Assembly (NCBI RefSeq): GCF_026167545.1
Contig: NZ_CP110678.1
Span: 1,919,501-1,983,500 of the forward strand
Direction: 5' to 3'
DNA length: 64,000 bases
Source of the DNA: Sphingomonas sp. S1-29
Lineage (GTDB): Bacteria; Pseudomonadota; Alphaproteobacteria; Sphingomonadales; Sphingomonadaceae
The number at the start of each line of letters is the position of its first letter. Positions within the stretch are counted from its first letter, which is position 1. Positions 22,404 to 30,844 of the stretch are shown here, piece after piece. Below the pieces are notes generated by a model. That model saw only the letters and a program-made list of their open reading frames with translations. It had not been told where the DNA came from and did no database searches. The translations under genes and the position numbers were made by a program.

Positions 22404-22916
22404 TCAATCCTCCGTCACGGGATAGGGGTCGTGCAGGCCGAGTTGGTCGAGCGCGAGGCGTTCGATCGCCTCCATCCCGTCCGCCTCGGCATCGCCCTGA
22501 TGGTCATAGCCTAGCAAATGCAGGCACCCATGAACAATCAGATGCGTCGCATGATCCGCGACGCTGATATTTCGTTCCTGCGCCTCGGCGGCGCACACCC
22601 CGTGCGCCAGGACGATATCGCCAAGCAGCACCTCGCCATCGTCGCTGTTCTGCGTGACGGTGTCGAGCAGATCGGGCTGGATCATCGGGAAGGACAGGAC
22701 GTTGGTCGACTTGTCCTTCTGGCGATATTGGCGGTTGAGCGTGTGGACTTCGTCGTCCGAGGTCAGCCGGATCGCCACCTCGATCACCACCGACGCGGTC
22801 GCCCATTCGGCCTGCGGCGTCCGCTCGAGTGCGGCGGCAACCGCGCGCTCGGCCAGCGCCTGCCAATCGGTATCGCTGCCCCAATCGGGCTCGGCATGGA
22901 CGGCGACGTCAAGCAT
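22404..22916 (-). CDS. ybeY: endoribonuclease YbeY
   Basis: A 170-residue protein with the metal-binding signature HGCLHLLGYDH near residues 133-143 and the STNVLSFP family segment. YbeY acts in 16S rRNA 3' maturation and ribosome quality control. ATG 22916 overlaps the vapC stop by one base (TGATG), so here ybeY translation is coupled to an inserted toxin gene instead of to phoH. Confidence 0.95.
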   Translation of the reverse strand: MLDVAVHAEPDWGSDTDWQALAERAVAAALERTPQAEWATASVVIEVAIRLTSDDEVHTLNRQYRQKDKSTNVLSFPMIQPDLLDTVTQNSDDGEVLLGDIVLAHGVCAAEAQERNISVADHATHLIVHGCLHLLGYDHQGDAEADGMEAIERLALDQLGLHDPYPVTED

Positions 22917-23311
22917 CAGGCGAGATCGGTCTGGGCAAAGTCATTCCCCTTGTAGAGCAGGCGCGCATTATTGGTCTTGACACAGGCATAGGCGAAACAG
23001 TCACCCATGTTGAGGCGGGCGGGATGCTGGCCCTTACCATAACGGCTATAGGCATCGAGCGCGATCCGGCTTTCGCGCTCGCCGATGCTCACCATCTCGA
23101 AACCGAAGGTCTGCAAAAAGCTGTCGAGCCGTGCGCGCGCAACCAGCTCGGAGACCGCGTGGCCGCGCCGCAGCGTCACCAAGCTCTCCCAGGCCACTAC
23201 CGGCGATAACAACAGCCGCGACGCCTGCCCGAGTTGCGCTTCGAACGCTTCGTGGTCGGACTCGGGTGCCAGGACGGCAACCAGCGCCGATGCATCAACG
23301 AAAAGGATCAA
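22916..23311 (-). CDS. vapC: VapC-type PIN domain toxin
   Basis: A 131-residue protein from TTG 23311, giving the usual VapC opening (M)ILFVDASALVAV. PIN acidic residues are visible: Asp in FVDAS, Glu in AWESL and Asp in MGDCFAYA, with a last Asp in GNDFAQ. An ATG at 23344 would add 11 residues. The start overlaps the end of vapB, as in most vapBC pairs. It is expected to cleave RNA when released from VapB. Confidence 0.88.
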   Translation of the reverse strand: MILFVDASALVAVLAPESDHEAFEAQLGQASRLLLSPVVAWESLVTLRRGHAVSELVARARLDSFLQTFGFEMVSIGERESRIALDAYSRYGKGQHPARLNMGDCFAYACVKTNNARLLYKGNDFAQTDLA

Positions 23312-23570
23312 CCACGTCTTCCTCGCCCGAAAGCCAGTCGGCATAGTCCTTGTCGGCGGCGAGCCCCGTCGGCGGCAGCGGCGGATGTTCGAGTCGCCAG
23401 CGCGCGATCCGCTCGGCAAAACTTGGCGGCGCGTCTTCGCCCTTGGCCAAATCTACCTCGAGCGCGTCGAGCGCGCGACTGATCGCCTCGGTCTTGGTGG
23501 TGCCCAGCCGATGCGCAAACTGCGCGGCGCGTTCGGCAACCCGGCTATCCTTGATATACAATGCTGCCAT
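23295..23570 (-). CDS. vapB: VapB-type antitoxin (Rv0623-like)
   Basis: A 91-residue protein. The N-terminal MAALYIKDSRVAERAAQFAHRLGTTKTEAISRAL matches the Rv0623-like (PSK) antitoxin family, with a short DNA-binding start and a C-terminal toxin-binding tail rich in acidic residues (WLSGEEDVVDPF). AGGAG precedes ATG 23570. Two GGATATCC palindromes lie between this gene and phoH, a likely self-regulating operator. Confidence 0.88.
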   Translation of the reverse strand: MAALYIKDSRVAERAAQFAHRLGTTKTEAISRALDALEVDLAKGEDAPPSFAERIARWRLEHPPLPPTGLAADKDYADWLSGEEDVVDPFR

Positions 23571-23584
23571 GCGATGCGGCTCCT

Positions 23585-23615
23585 GGGATATCCCAAATAT
23601 AGTTTAGGATATCCC
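23585..23615 (-). promoter_or_regulatory. vapBC operator candidate
   Basis: GGGATATCCC (23585-23594) and GGATATCCC (23607-23615) are two self-complementary boxes whose centres are 21-22 bases apart, two helical turns. They sit 15 bases upstream of the vapB ATG and just behind the phoH stop (23621-23623). Paired palindromes in this position are the usual binding sites for a VapBC complex. Confidence 0.7.
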
Positions 23616-23620
23616 CACCA

Positions 23621-24619
23621 TCAAGCTTCCTGCCCCTCATAGGCATCGACGATCCGCCCGACGATCGGGTGGCGCACCACGTCGGCGCTGGTGAAGCGGA
23701 CGATCGACAGCCCGTCGACGCCTTCGAGCCGTTCTACCGCGTCGTTCAGCCCCGATGCGTTCATGCCGCCGGGGAGATCGGTCTGGCGCGGATCGCCGCA
23801 CACCACCATCCGGCTGTTCTGGCCGAAGCGCGTGAGGAACATCTTCATCTGCGCCGGCGTGGTGTTCTGCGCCTCGTCGAGGATTACGAAGGCATCGGCC
23901 AGCGTGCGCCCGCGCATGAAGGCGATCGGCGCGATCTCGATCTCGCCGCTCGCGATCCGCCGCTCGACCTGTTCGGCGGGCAGACAGTCGTTGAGCGCGT
24001 CGTAGAGCGGCCGCAGATACGGATCGACCTTGTCCTTCATGTCGCCGGGCAGGAACCCGAGTTTCTCGCCCGCCTCGACCGCGGGGCGCGACAGGATCAG
24101 CCGCTGGACATTGCCGGTGATGAGCTGCGCCACCGCCTGCGCGACGGCGATATAGGTCTTGCCCGTCCCCGCCGGCCCCAGCGCGAAGATGATGTCGTTC
24201 GAGACGAGCTGGCTCATATAATAGGTCTGCGCGGCCGATCGCGGCACGATCGTCTTCTTGCGCGTCCGGATCATGATCGGCGGCGGCGCCGAGGGATCGC
24301 GGCGGATGATGCCGTCGAGCGTCGGCTCGCTCGCCATCGCGATCACCGCGTCGACCAGCCCGGGATCGACCGCCTGCCCCTGCAGCAACCGCGCGTGCAG
24401 CGCCTGCAGCGCATCGCGCGCCAGCGCCACCGCCTCGGCACTCCCCTCGAGCACCACGCGATCGCCGCGCGCGGTGATATACACCCCCAGCCGGTTTTCG
24501 AGCGCCACCAGATTGGTGTCATATTCGCCGAACAATTGCGGCAGCAATTCGGGCCGGTCGAACGTCAGCTCGATACGCGACTTGTCGCCCGCGCGGGCGG
24601 GGACTGGCTTACGGCTCAT
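23621..24619 (-). CDS. phoH: PhoH-like ATPase (YbeZ)
   Basis: A 332-residue P-loop ATPase. Walker A is GPAGTGKT, Walker B AFVILDEAQN, and GDPRQTDLPGG follows, all typical. An N-terminal KH-like region precedes the ATPase core. ATG 24619 has AAAGGA upstream; the open frame continues 171 codons further, but that part is the translated gap and repeat. PhoH works with YbeY in RNA metabolism. Normally ybeY follows directly; here vapBC lies between. Confidence 0.95.
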   Translation of the reverse strand: MSRKPVPARAGDKSRIELTFDRPELLPQLFGEYDTNLVALENRLGVYITARGDRVVLEGSAEAVALARDALQALHARLLQGQAVDPGLVDAVIAMASEPTLDGIIRRDPSAPPPIMIRTRKKTIVPRSAAQTYYMSQLVSNDIIFALGPAGTGKTYIAVAQAVAQLITGNVQRLILSRPAVEAGEKLGFLPGDMKDKVDPYLRPLYDALNDCLPAEQVERRIASGEIEIAPIAFMRGRTLADAFVILDEAQNTTPAQMKMFLTRFGQNSRMVVCGDPRQTDLPGGMNASGLNDAVERLEGVDGLSIVRFTSADVVRHPIVGRIVDAYEGQEA

Positions 24620-24843
24620 GCAATCCTTTCGGGGGTGCCAAAGGGGGCAAGGTGACGGGGTGCGAAGGAGGTACCGATGCCGCCGGCCTGCCGCACGTTC
24701 GGGCAAAGCGGCGCGGGGGCGGCGGGTAGGACGGGCTGCATCGCACCTCGATTGTGGCAGACCAAGCGAATGTAGGACAGGGAAAGTTTCCCGCAAGCGC
24801 CGGTGTCCTACCCTGCACCCGTCCGTTGCCCGCTCCCCCCACC

Positions 24844-24920
24844 CCGTTCGTTTCGAGCGAAGTCGAGAAACCGCCATGTAGCGCCAAGCCACGTTTCTCG
24901 ACTTCGCTCGAAACGAACGG
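24844..24920. repeat. palindromic doublet, family B copy 1
   Basis: CCGTTCGTTTCGAGCGAAGT begins the left arm (28 bases, 24844-24871), and its exact inverse ends at 24920 with GAAACGAACGG. The roughly 21-base spacer differs from the other copies. It lies between miaB and phoH. Confidence 0.9.
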
Positions 24921-24951
24921 ACGGGGATGCCCCTCACCAACCCCGGATAAG

Positions 24952-26271
24952 CTAAGCCGCCACCCGCACCCGCTCCTGCCCGGCGAGCGAATTGGGATCG
25001 GCGCGGACGATATCCACCTCGACCAGATCGCCCACCGCGGCGTCGGTGATCAAATGCACCGATTGCAGCCAGGGCGACTTGCCCAGCATCTGGCCGGCCA
25101 ACTTGCCCTTGCGATCGATCAGCACGCTGCACCGGCGCCCGAGCGTCGCGGCATTGAACGCCGCCTGGTCGCGGTTGATTGCCGCCTGCAGCCGTTGCAA
25201 CCGCTCGTCCATTACCTCCGCCGGCACCGCGCCCGCCATGTCGGCAGCAGGGGTGCCGGGACGCGGCGAATATTTGAAGCTGAACGCCTGGGCATAGCCC
25301 ACCGCCTCGACCAGCTTCAGCGTCTCGGAAAACTCCGCCTCGGTCTCGCCGGGAAAGCCAACGATGAAATCGCCCGACAGCGCAATGTCGGGACGGCTTG
25401 CGCGCACCTTGTCGAGCAGCCGCAAATAACCATCGGCGGTGTGCGCGCGGTTCATCGCCTTGAGCACCCGGTCGCTGCCGGCCTGCACCGGCAAATGCAG
25501 GAACGGCATCAGTTTCTCGATATCGCGATGCGCGTCGATCAGCCCCTGCGTCATGTCATTGGGGTGGCTGGTCATGTAGCGGATCCGCGCGAGCCCCGGC
25601 AGCGCATCGAGCGCGGCGATCAGCAGTTCAAGGCCCCGCCCATCCGCATCGCGCCAGCCATTGACGTTCTGCCCCAGCAAGGTGATTTCACGCGCGCCGG
25701 CATCGACCAGCGCCCGCGCCTCCTCGACGATCGCCGCGAACGGCCGGCTCACCTCGGCCCCGCGGGTATAGGGCACCACGCAATAGGTGCAGAATTTGTC
25801 GCAGCCTTCCTGCACCGTCAGGAACGCGCTCGGCCCCACCCGCCGCCGCGCCGGCAGCGCGCCGAACTTGCTCGCGATCGGCATGTCGGTGTCGAGCGCG
25901 GGCGTCCCCGCCGCCGCCTGGGCCACCAACGCCGGCAGGTTATGATACGCCTGCGGCCCGACCACCACGTCGACCTTGGCGCGACGAACAATCTCGGCGC
26001 CCTCTGCCTGCGCGACGCATCCCGCCACCGCGATCATCGGCTCGCGCCCCAGCGCGCGCGCATCCTTTCGCAGCCGGCCGATGTCCGAATAGACCCGGTC
26101 GGTCGCCTTTTCGCGGATGTGGCAGGTGTTGAGCACCACCAGATCGGCGGAGCTCGCATCATCAGTCGCGGTCATCCCCTGCGCGGTCATCAGCTCGCCC
26201 ATTCGTTCGCCGTCATAGACGTTCATCTGGCAGCCGAAGGATTTGACGTGGAAGGTGCGCGGGGAGTTCAT
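24952..26271 (-). CDS. miaB: tRNA-2-methylthio-N6-dimethylallyladenosine synthase
   Basis: A radical SAM methylthiotransferase of 439 residues that modifies A37 of tRNAs reading U-starting codons. N-terminal UPF0004 cysteines (FGCQMN, NTCHIR, AGCVAQ), the radical SAM triad CDKFCTYC and a C-terminal TRAM domain are all present. ATG 26271. The window also holds a tRNA-Phe, a typical MiaB substrate. It lies upstream of phoH on the same strand with a family B repeat between. Confidence 0.97.
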   Translation of the reverse strand: MNSPRTFHVKSFGCQMNVYDGERMGELMTAQGMTATDDASSADLVVLNTCHIREKATDRVYSDIGRLRKDARALGREPMIAVAGCVAQAEGAEIVRRAKVDVVVGPQAYHNLPALVAQAAAGTPALDTDMPIASKFGALPARRRVGPSAFLTVQEGCDKFCTYCVVPYTRGAEVSRPFAAIVEEARALVDAGAREITLLGQNVNGWRDADGRGLELLIAALDALPGLARIRYMTSHPNDMTQGLIDAHRDIEKLMPFLHLPVQAGSDRVLKAMNRAHTADGYLRLLDKVRASRPDIALSGDFIVGFPGETEAEFSETLKLVEAVGYAQAFSFKYSPRPGTPAADMAGAVPAEVMDERLQRLQAAINRDQAAFNAATLGRRCSVLIDRKGKLAGQMLGKSPWLQSVHLITDAAVGDLVEVDIVRADPNSLAGQERVRVAA

Positions 26272-26318
26272 GGCGGGCCTCTATCACCTAGCGAGCAGAA
26301 ACGGGAGGGCCGTCCTTC

Positions 26319-26424
26319 TCCCCTCCCTGAAAGGGAGGGGCTGGGGGTGGGTAGGCCCGTTGGCAGGCGCAACGTCCGATTACCGGCCAACCCACCCCCG
26401 CCCCTCCCTTCCAGGGAGGGGAGA
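26319..26424. repeat. palindromic doublet, family A copy 4
   Basis: Two inverted hairpins (CCCCTCCCTGAAAGGGAGGGG at about 26319-26340 and CCCCTCCCTTCCAGGGAGGGG at about 26401-26422) enclose a spacer containing CCCGTTGGCAGG. It lies between miaB and plsC. Confidence 0.88.
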
Positions 26425-26447
26425 TTAACGAAGGGAGGGGAGAGGGT

Positions 26448-27287
26448 TCACCCCGCCGCCAACACCTCATGCCCCACGAACGGCCGCAGCGGTTCGCCCA
26501 GCACCCCCTCGAGCGCCTCGGTCAGCCGCCGCCGGCTCTCTGCCGCGATCGCCTTGCGCCCCGAAATCGCGCTCGGGCAGAAGGGCTCGAGATAATGCAC
26601 CCGCACCGGGAAGCTCCCCGCGCGGCTCAGCACCCGGATCGCATTGTCGCGCCCACTTTCGGCGCCGATCCACGCAATCTCCTCGCCGACCGCGCCGAAA
26701 TCCATCAGCACCGGCTGTACCCGCACGCCCTCCGGCGGCGGTTCGAGCACCTTGAGCATCGGCGTCTTGAACGGCAGCAGCGACCGGCCGTCGGTGGTCG
26801 TCCCCTCGGGGAACACCGTGATCGCCCAATTCTCGGCGATCGCGTCGCGCAATTGGTTGATCTGGTCGGCCACCCCCAGCCGGTCCTCGCGGCTGACGAA
26901 CACCGTGCGGTTGAGCGTCGAGAGCCAGCCGACGATCGGCGACGCGCCGATCTCGCGCTTGGCGACGAACGCCGATCCGCTGGTGCCGCCGATCGCCAAT
27001 ATGTCGATCCACGACAGATGATTGGCGACATAGAACACGTTGCGCTTGAGCGGGGTGCCGACGCGCGACACCCGCGCGCCGCTGATCCGCCCGACACTGC
27101 CAAGGAAAATGCGCGGCCAGGGCGAATGCAAGCGGAAGAGCCGCCACAGATAATGCAGCGGCACCGTTACCAGCGCCGCCAGCGCCATCATCGCCACGCG
27201 CGACCACAGCCGTACCCATCCGATCGCGCCGATGCGCGGCGGACGCCCCGCCGCTGCCTCGCGCCGCGCGTCGATCGGCTCAGCCAC
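26448..27287 (-). CDS. plsC: 1-acyl-sn-glycerol-3-phosphate acyltransferase
   Basis: A 279-residue membrane-associated acyltransferase. The catalytic HX4D motif NHLSWID, the REDR-containing block III and FPEGTTTDG are present in normal order, and one hydrophobic segment lies near residues 28-48. It makes phosphatidic acid or a related lipid. ATG 27287 lies 2 bases beyond the fur stop, so both are likely co-transcribed. Confidence 0.9.
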   Translation of the reverse strand: MAEPIDARREAAAGRPPRIGAIGWVRLWSRVAMMALAALVTVPLHYLWRLFRLHSPWPRIFLGSVGRISGARVSRVGTPLKRNVFYVANHLSWIDILAIGGTSGSAFVAKREIGASPIVGWLSTLNRTVFVSREDRLGVADQINQLRDAIAENWAITVFPEGTTTDGRSLLPFKTPMLKVLEPPPEGVRVQPVLMDFGAVGEEIAWIGAESGRDNAIRVLSRAGSFPVRVHYLEPFCPSAISGRKAIAAESRRRLTEALEGVLGEPLRPFVGHEVLAAG

Positions 27288-27289
27288 GC

Positions 27290-27712
27290 CTAGCCGTTGC
27301 GCTCGAGCGAGACCCCGTACAATTCCATCCGGTGGTCGACCAGCCGGAAGCCCAATCGCTCGGCGATCTGCTTTTGCAGCAGCTCGAGCTCGGGATCGAC
27401 GAATTCGATCACGCGGCCGCTTTCGACGTCGATCAGATGGTCGTGATGCGCCTCGGGCGCGGGCTCGTAGCGCGCGCGGCCATCGCCGAAGTCATGCCGG
27501 TCAAGGATCCCCGCCTCTTCGAACAACCGCACCGTGCGATACACGGTGGCGATCGAGATGCCGGGGTCGATCGCTGAGGCGCGGAAATACACCTTCTCGA
27601 CATCGGGGTGGTCTTCGGCTTCGGACAGCACCCGGGCGATCACGCGGCGCTGCTCGGTGATGCGCAGGCCCTTTTCGTGGCACAGGGCTTCTAGATCAAT
27701 CTTGCGGGGCAT
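27290..27712 (-). CDS. fur: Fur family metal-responsive regulator
   Basis: A 140-residue protein with a winged-helix domain (GLRITEQRRVIARVL, ISIATVYRTVRLFEEAGIL) and the metal site HHDHLIDVESGRVIEF. The C-terminal CxxC zinc pair of classic Fur is absent, as in many alphaproteobacterial Fur/Mur proteins, so the sensed metal (Fe or Mn) cannot be decided. ATG 27712 has no strong ribosome binding site. Confidence 0.92.
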   Translation of the reverse strand: MPRKIDLEALCHEKGLRITEQRRVIARVLSEAEDHPDVEKVYFRASAIDPGISIATVYRTVRLFEEAGILDRHDFGDGRARYEPAPEAHHDHLIDVESGRVIEFVDPELELLQKQIAERLGFRLVDHRMELYGVSLERNG

Positions 27713-27769
27713 TTGCGCGATGTAATCGCAACCGGCGCGCGAGGGAAGGGCAGCGGCGCCGCGAACGAC

Positions 27770-27810
27770 TCGCAAACGAAAGGGCCCGGAAGCGCGATGC
27801 TCCGGGCCCT
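27770..27810 (-). terminator. intrinsic terminator of mucR
   Basis: AGGGCCCGGA (27781-27790) and TCCGGGCCCT (27801-27810) form a perfect 10-bp stem. On the minus strand it is followed by TTTCGTTT. It lies 27 bases beyond the mucR stop and before the fur start. Confidence 0.85.
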
Positions 27811-27836
27811 GTCGGCTTGGCGGTAAGCGCGAAGGC

Positions 27837-28253
27837 TCAGACGCGCTTGCGGCGCTTGGTACCCAGACCGATCTTCTTGGCGAGCGTGCGACGCTGCTCG
27901 GCATAGTTCGGCGCGACCATCGGGTAGTCGGCGGGCAGGTTCCACTTGGCGCGATACTGCTCGGGGGTCATCTGATAATGCGTCATCAGGTGGCGCTTGA
28001 GCATCTTCAGCTTCTTGCCGTCTTCAAGGCAGACGATGTAGTCGGGCTTGATCGACGAGCGCACCGAAACCGCTGGCTCCTGCTTCACTTCGGGCTCGAT
28101 CACCGGATCGCCCAATCCCGTCAGCGCGCCATGCACGTTCGAAATCAGCACCGGCAGGTCCGATACAGCCACGCTGTTGTTGCTGACGTGCGCTGCGACA
28201 ATATCCGCAGTCAAAGTGATGAGAGTTTCCTGCAATTCCATCTGCGTATCCAT
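27837..28253 (-). CDS. mucR: MucR/Ros family transcriptional regulator
   Basis: A 138-residue regulator with the prokaryotic zinc finger [18 protein letters not shown] and a very basic tail ([10 protein letters not shown]). MucR proteins act as H-NS-like silencers and often regulate themselves, exopolysaccharide and cell-cycle genes. AAGGA precedes ATG 28253 by 6 bases. The region upstream (28254-28352) is AT-rich compared with the surroundings, as expected for a MucR-bound promoter. An own terminator follows. Confidence 0.95.
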   Translation of the reverse strand: MDTQMELQETLITLTADIVAAHVSNNSVAVSDLPVLISNVHGALTGLGDPVIEPEVKQEPAVSVRSSIKPDYIVCLEDGKKLKMLKRHLMTHYQMTPEQYRAKWNLPADYPMVAPNYAEQRRTLAKKIGLGTKRRKRV

Positions 28254-28352
28254 GATCGTCCTTCTGACCCAAGAATTATGGCCCTATTGGGCTTGGTTTA
28301 CCTAATATGACTCTATCGTACTTCGCTTCGCAAACCGCAAGCACTATCAACA

Positions 28353-28841
28353 TCAGCGTTCAAAGTTGTCGAGTAAGCGCATGAAGCTATGCGCATCGAA
28401 TGCGCCACCGCTGCCACCGCGATAATAGTTACGTCGCTCACCAGTCTTGGAAAAACCTTCGCGTTGATAAAGACCTATCGCCGCATTGCCCGCGCGTACT
28501 TCGAGATGGAGCTTGCGCGCGCCGCGGTCGCCAGCATCGCGCATCACCGATCGTAGTAATTGGCCACCCACCCCGCGTCGGCGCCATCGTGGCGAAGTTG
28601 CCAGCAACAGTAATTCGGCTTCGTCGAGCGTGCTGCGTGCCAGCGCGAAGCCTGCCGGGGCGCCATCGATACTCGCCAGCGTCAGCCAGACACCCGAGAG
28701 CGACAGGATCCCCAGGCACTGCCCAGCGGTCCATGCTTCGCCATAGGCAGGGTCGAACGCCTCGGCCATCAGCGTGGTCACTACCGCCATATCGGCAGGT
28801 CCGCCGGGGCGAAGGTCGATCGCGGCGAACACCGAGCTCAT
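28353..28841 (-). CDS. rimI: ribosomal-protein-alanine N-acetyltransferase (RimI-like)
   Basis: A GNAT-fold acetyltransferase of 162 residues. The acetyl-CoA loop RRRGVGGQLLRSVM and the C-terminal AIGLYQREGF motif are typical of RimI. The start overlaps the tsaB stop as ATGA, the usual tsaB-rimI pair, which supports the name over other GNATs. Confidence 0.9.
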   Translation of the reverse strand: MSSVFAAIDLRPGGPADMAVVTTLMAEAFDPAYGEAWTAGQCLGILSLSGVWLTLASIDGAPAGFALARSTLDEAELLLLATSPRWRRRGVGGQLLRSVMRDAGDRGARKLHLEVRAGNAAIGLYQREGFSKTGERRNYYRGGSGGAFDAHSFMRLLDNFER

Positions 28842-29476
28842 CGCGCGCGCGCCGCGCGCTCGGCGATCGACAGCGCGTCGGGCCCGCGGCCATAGATCGG
28901 GGTCGCCGCCAGCGCGGTGAATGCGCCCGGCAGCAGCCGTGCCGCCGCGGCATCGGGCAGCGCAAGCGTGTGGGGAAGCTCAGGCGCCAGCGCGAGCAGC
29001 CGGCGCGCGCCGTCGCCAACCACATGGGCATCGCCCACCGCCGCCAGCGCGACATCGGGGGCGAGCGATGCGAAGGGCTCGAGCGCGGCGAAGGGGCGCG
29101 CGGCGAAGCGCTGGACGAAGACCTCGCCATGCCCGCCCTCCATCACCACCGCCACCGTTTCGCGCGAAGCTTCAGCGGCGAAGGCGGCAGCTGCGACCAC
29201 CGCGGGCGCGCTATACCCGCTGACCGGGACGCCCCAGCCAAGGCCGAGCCCGCGCGCTGCGGCGATGCCGACGCGGATCCCGGTAAAGCTGCCCGGCCCG
29301 CAATCGACCAGGACCGCATCGATCGCGGTGTCGCCCACCACTTCGCCGATCATCGGCACCAGCCGCTCGGCATGGCCGCGCCCGACGACTTCGTGCAGCG
29401 ACGACGCCACCTCGCCATCCTCAAGCAGCGCGACCGAACAGGCGGCGGTGGCGGTTTCGATGACGAGGATGCGCAA
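28838..29476 (-). CDS. tsaB: tRNA threonylcarbamoyladenosine biosynthesis protein TsaB
   Basis: A 212-residue ASKHA-fold protein: MRILVIETATAACSVAL at the start, HAERLVPMI, and GPGSFTGIRVGIAAARGL, all TsaB hallmarks. It supports the TsaD/TsaE complex that makes t6A37 in tRNA. It is coupled to rimI by a 4-base overlap. Confidence 0.95.
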   Translation of the reverse strand: MRILVIETATAACSVALLEDGEVASSLHEVVGRGHAERLVPMIGEVVGDTAIDAVLVDCGPGSFTGIRVGIAAARGLGLGWGVPVSGYSAPAVVAAAAFAAEASRETVAVVMEGGHGEVFVQRFAARPFAALEPFASLAPDVALAAVGDAHVVGDGARRLLALAPELPHTLALPDAAAARLLPGAFTALAATPIYGRGPDALSIAERAARAR

Positions 29477-29495
29477 CCGCCGGTCCTGCTGCGCG

Positions 29496-30089
29496 TCAGG
29501 CGACGCGGTTGAACTGGTCGAATTCGGGCCGCGGGCTGCGGTCGAAGATCGACGAAGGATCGCCCTTGCCCAAAGTCGCGATGAAGTTGACCTTCACCGC
29601 CGGCTGGTCGGCGAAGAACGCGGCATTTACCTTGTCGGCATCGAAGCCCGACATCGGCCCGACGTCCCAGCCGAGCGCGCGTGCGGCGATGATCAGATAC
29701 GCACCCTGAAGCGAACCGTTGCGCAGCGCGCTCAGCTTGCGGCCTTCGGGATCGCCCTCGAACCACGCCTTGGCGTCGGTATGCGGGAACAGCCAGGGGA
29801 GCTGTTCGTGGAATTCCTCGTCCATCCCGATGACCACCGCGGCGGGCGCTTTGCGGATCTTGTCGGCGTTGCTGTCGCTCGCGCACGCCGCCAGCGTATC
29901 GCGCGATGCCTGGTCGAGGCACCACACGAAGCGCGACGGCTGCTGGTTCGCCGAGGTAGGCCCCATCTTGAGCAGGTCGTAGATCGCGCGCGCATCGGCT
30001 TGCGTGAACGGCGCGTCGGTGAAGCCGTTATAGGTGCGCGCGGCGCGGAAGATCGTATCGAGCGCCGCTGCGTCGAGGGGTTGGGCCAT
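29496..30089 (-). CDS. nitroreductase family protein, RutE-like (malonic semialdehyde reductase family)
   Basis: A 197-residue FMN oxidoreductase. GPTSANQQPSRFVW is the FMN-binding start and GWDVGPMSGFDADKV the late conserved segment; both match RutE-type reductases. ATG 30089 is chosen because AAGGA lies 6 bases upstream; ATG 30095 would abut the site directly. No other rut gene is near, so a role in pyrimidine breakdown cannot be claimed from context. Confidence 0.87.
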   Translation of the reverse strand: MAQPLDAAALDTIFRAARTYNGFTDAPFTQADARAIYDLLKMGPTSANQQPSRFVWCLDQASRDTLAACASDSNADKIRKAPAAVVIGMDEEFHEQLPWLFPHTDAKAWFEGDPEGRKLSALRNGSLQGAYLIIAARALGWDVGPMSGFDADKVNAAFFADQPAVKVNFIATLGKGDPSSIFDRSPRPEFDQFNRVA

Positions 30090-30120
30090 CGTCATTCCTT
30101 CGGATCGTTCGGATAGGGTG

Positions 30121-30705
30121 TCAGACCGCGCGAACTTCGGTCACTTCGGGAACATAATATTTGAGCAATTGCTCGATCCCGTTCTTCAGCGTTGCCGAAG
30201 ACGACGGGCATCCCGCGCACGCCCCCTGCATCTGCAGATACACCTTGCCCTCGTTGAACCCGCGATAGACGATGTCGCCGCCGTCGTTGGCGACCGCGGG
30301 ACGGACGCGAGTCTCGATCAGGTCGCGGATCTGCGCGACGATATCGGCATCCTCGGGATTGTCGCCGAAATCACCGCTCTCGGCGGGCACCGAAATGCCG
30401 CCCGCGCTGCCGGGGCGGAACAGTGGCATGTCACCCGCAAAATGATCGAGCAGGATCGCCAGCACGTCGGGCTTCAACCCGACCCATTCGACACCCGGCG
30501 CCGCGGTGACCGACACGAAGTCCGATCCGAAGAACACCCCGGTCACGTCGCCTAAGTCGAACAACGCCTGTGCCAGCGGCGATGCCTCGGCATCCTCGGG
30601 ATCGGCGAAGTCGCGCGTGCCCGACGGCATCACCGTGCGGCCCGGCATGAACTTCAGCGTGGCGGGGTTGGGGGTGGTTTCGGTTTCGATCAGCATCACT
30701 GGCAT
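30121..30705 (-). CDS. NifU-like Fe-S cluster carrier (Nfu type)
   Basis: A 194-residue protein with an N-terminal Nfu domain (IETETTPNPATLKFMPGR) and a C-terminal NifU domain holding the cluster pair CAGC. It delivers Fe-S clusters to client enzymes. ATG 30705 or ATG 30696 (MLIETETTPNP) are both possible; the family usually begins with the latter. It is divergent from purB. Confidence 0.92.
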   Translation of the reverse strand: MPVMLIETETTPNPATLKFMPGRTVMPSGTRDFADPEDAEASPLAQALFDLGDVTGVFFGSDFVSVTAAPGVEWVGLKPDVLAILLDHFAGDMPLFRPGSAGGISVPAESGDFGDNPEDADIVAQIRDLIETRVRPAVANDGGDIVYRGFNEGKVYLQMQGACAGCPSSSATLKNGIEQLLKYYVPEVTEVRAV

Positions 30706-30844
30706 GTGGCGGCCAGCAGGGGCGCGATCAACCCCGAAACGCAGCCGCAGCCCGGTTTGCGCCGCCGTCGCCCCTTTGCTAGCGCTCGCGGCACCGCGCG
30801 CCGCTCCGCTCGATGCCCGGATTCGCCATTCGAAAGGACATATC

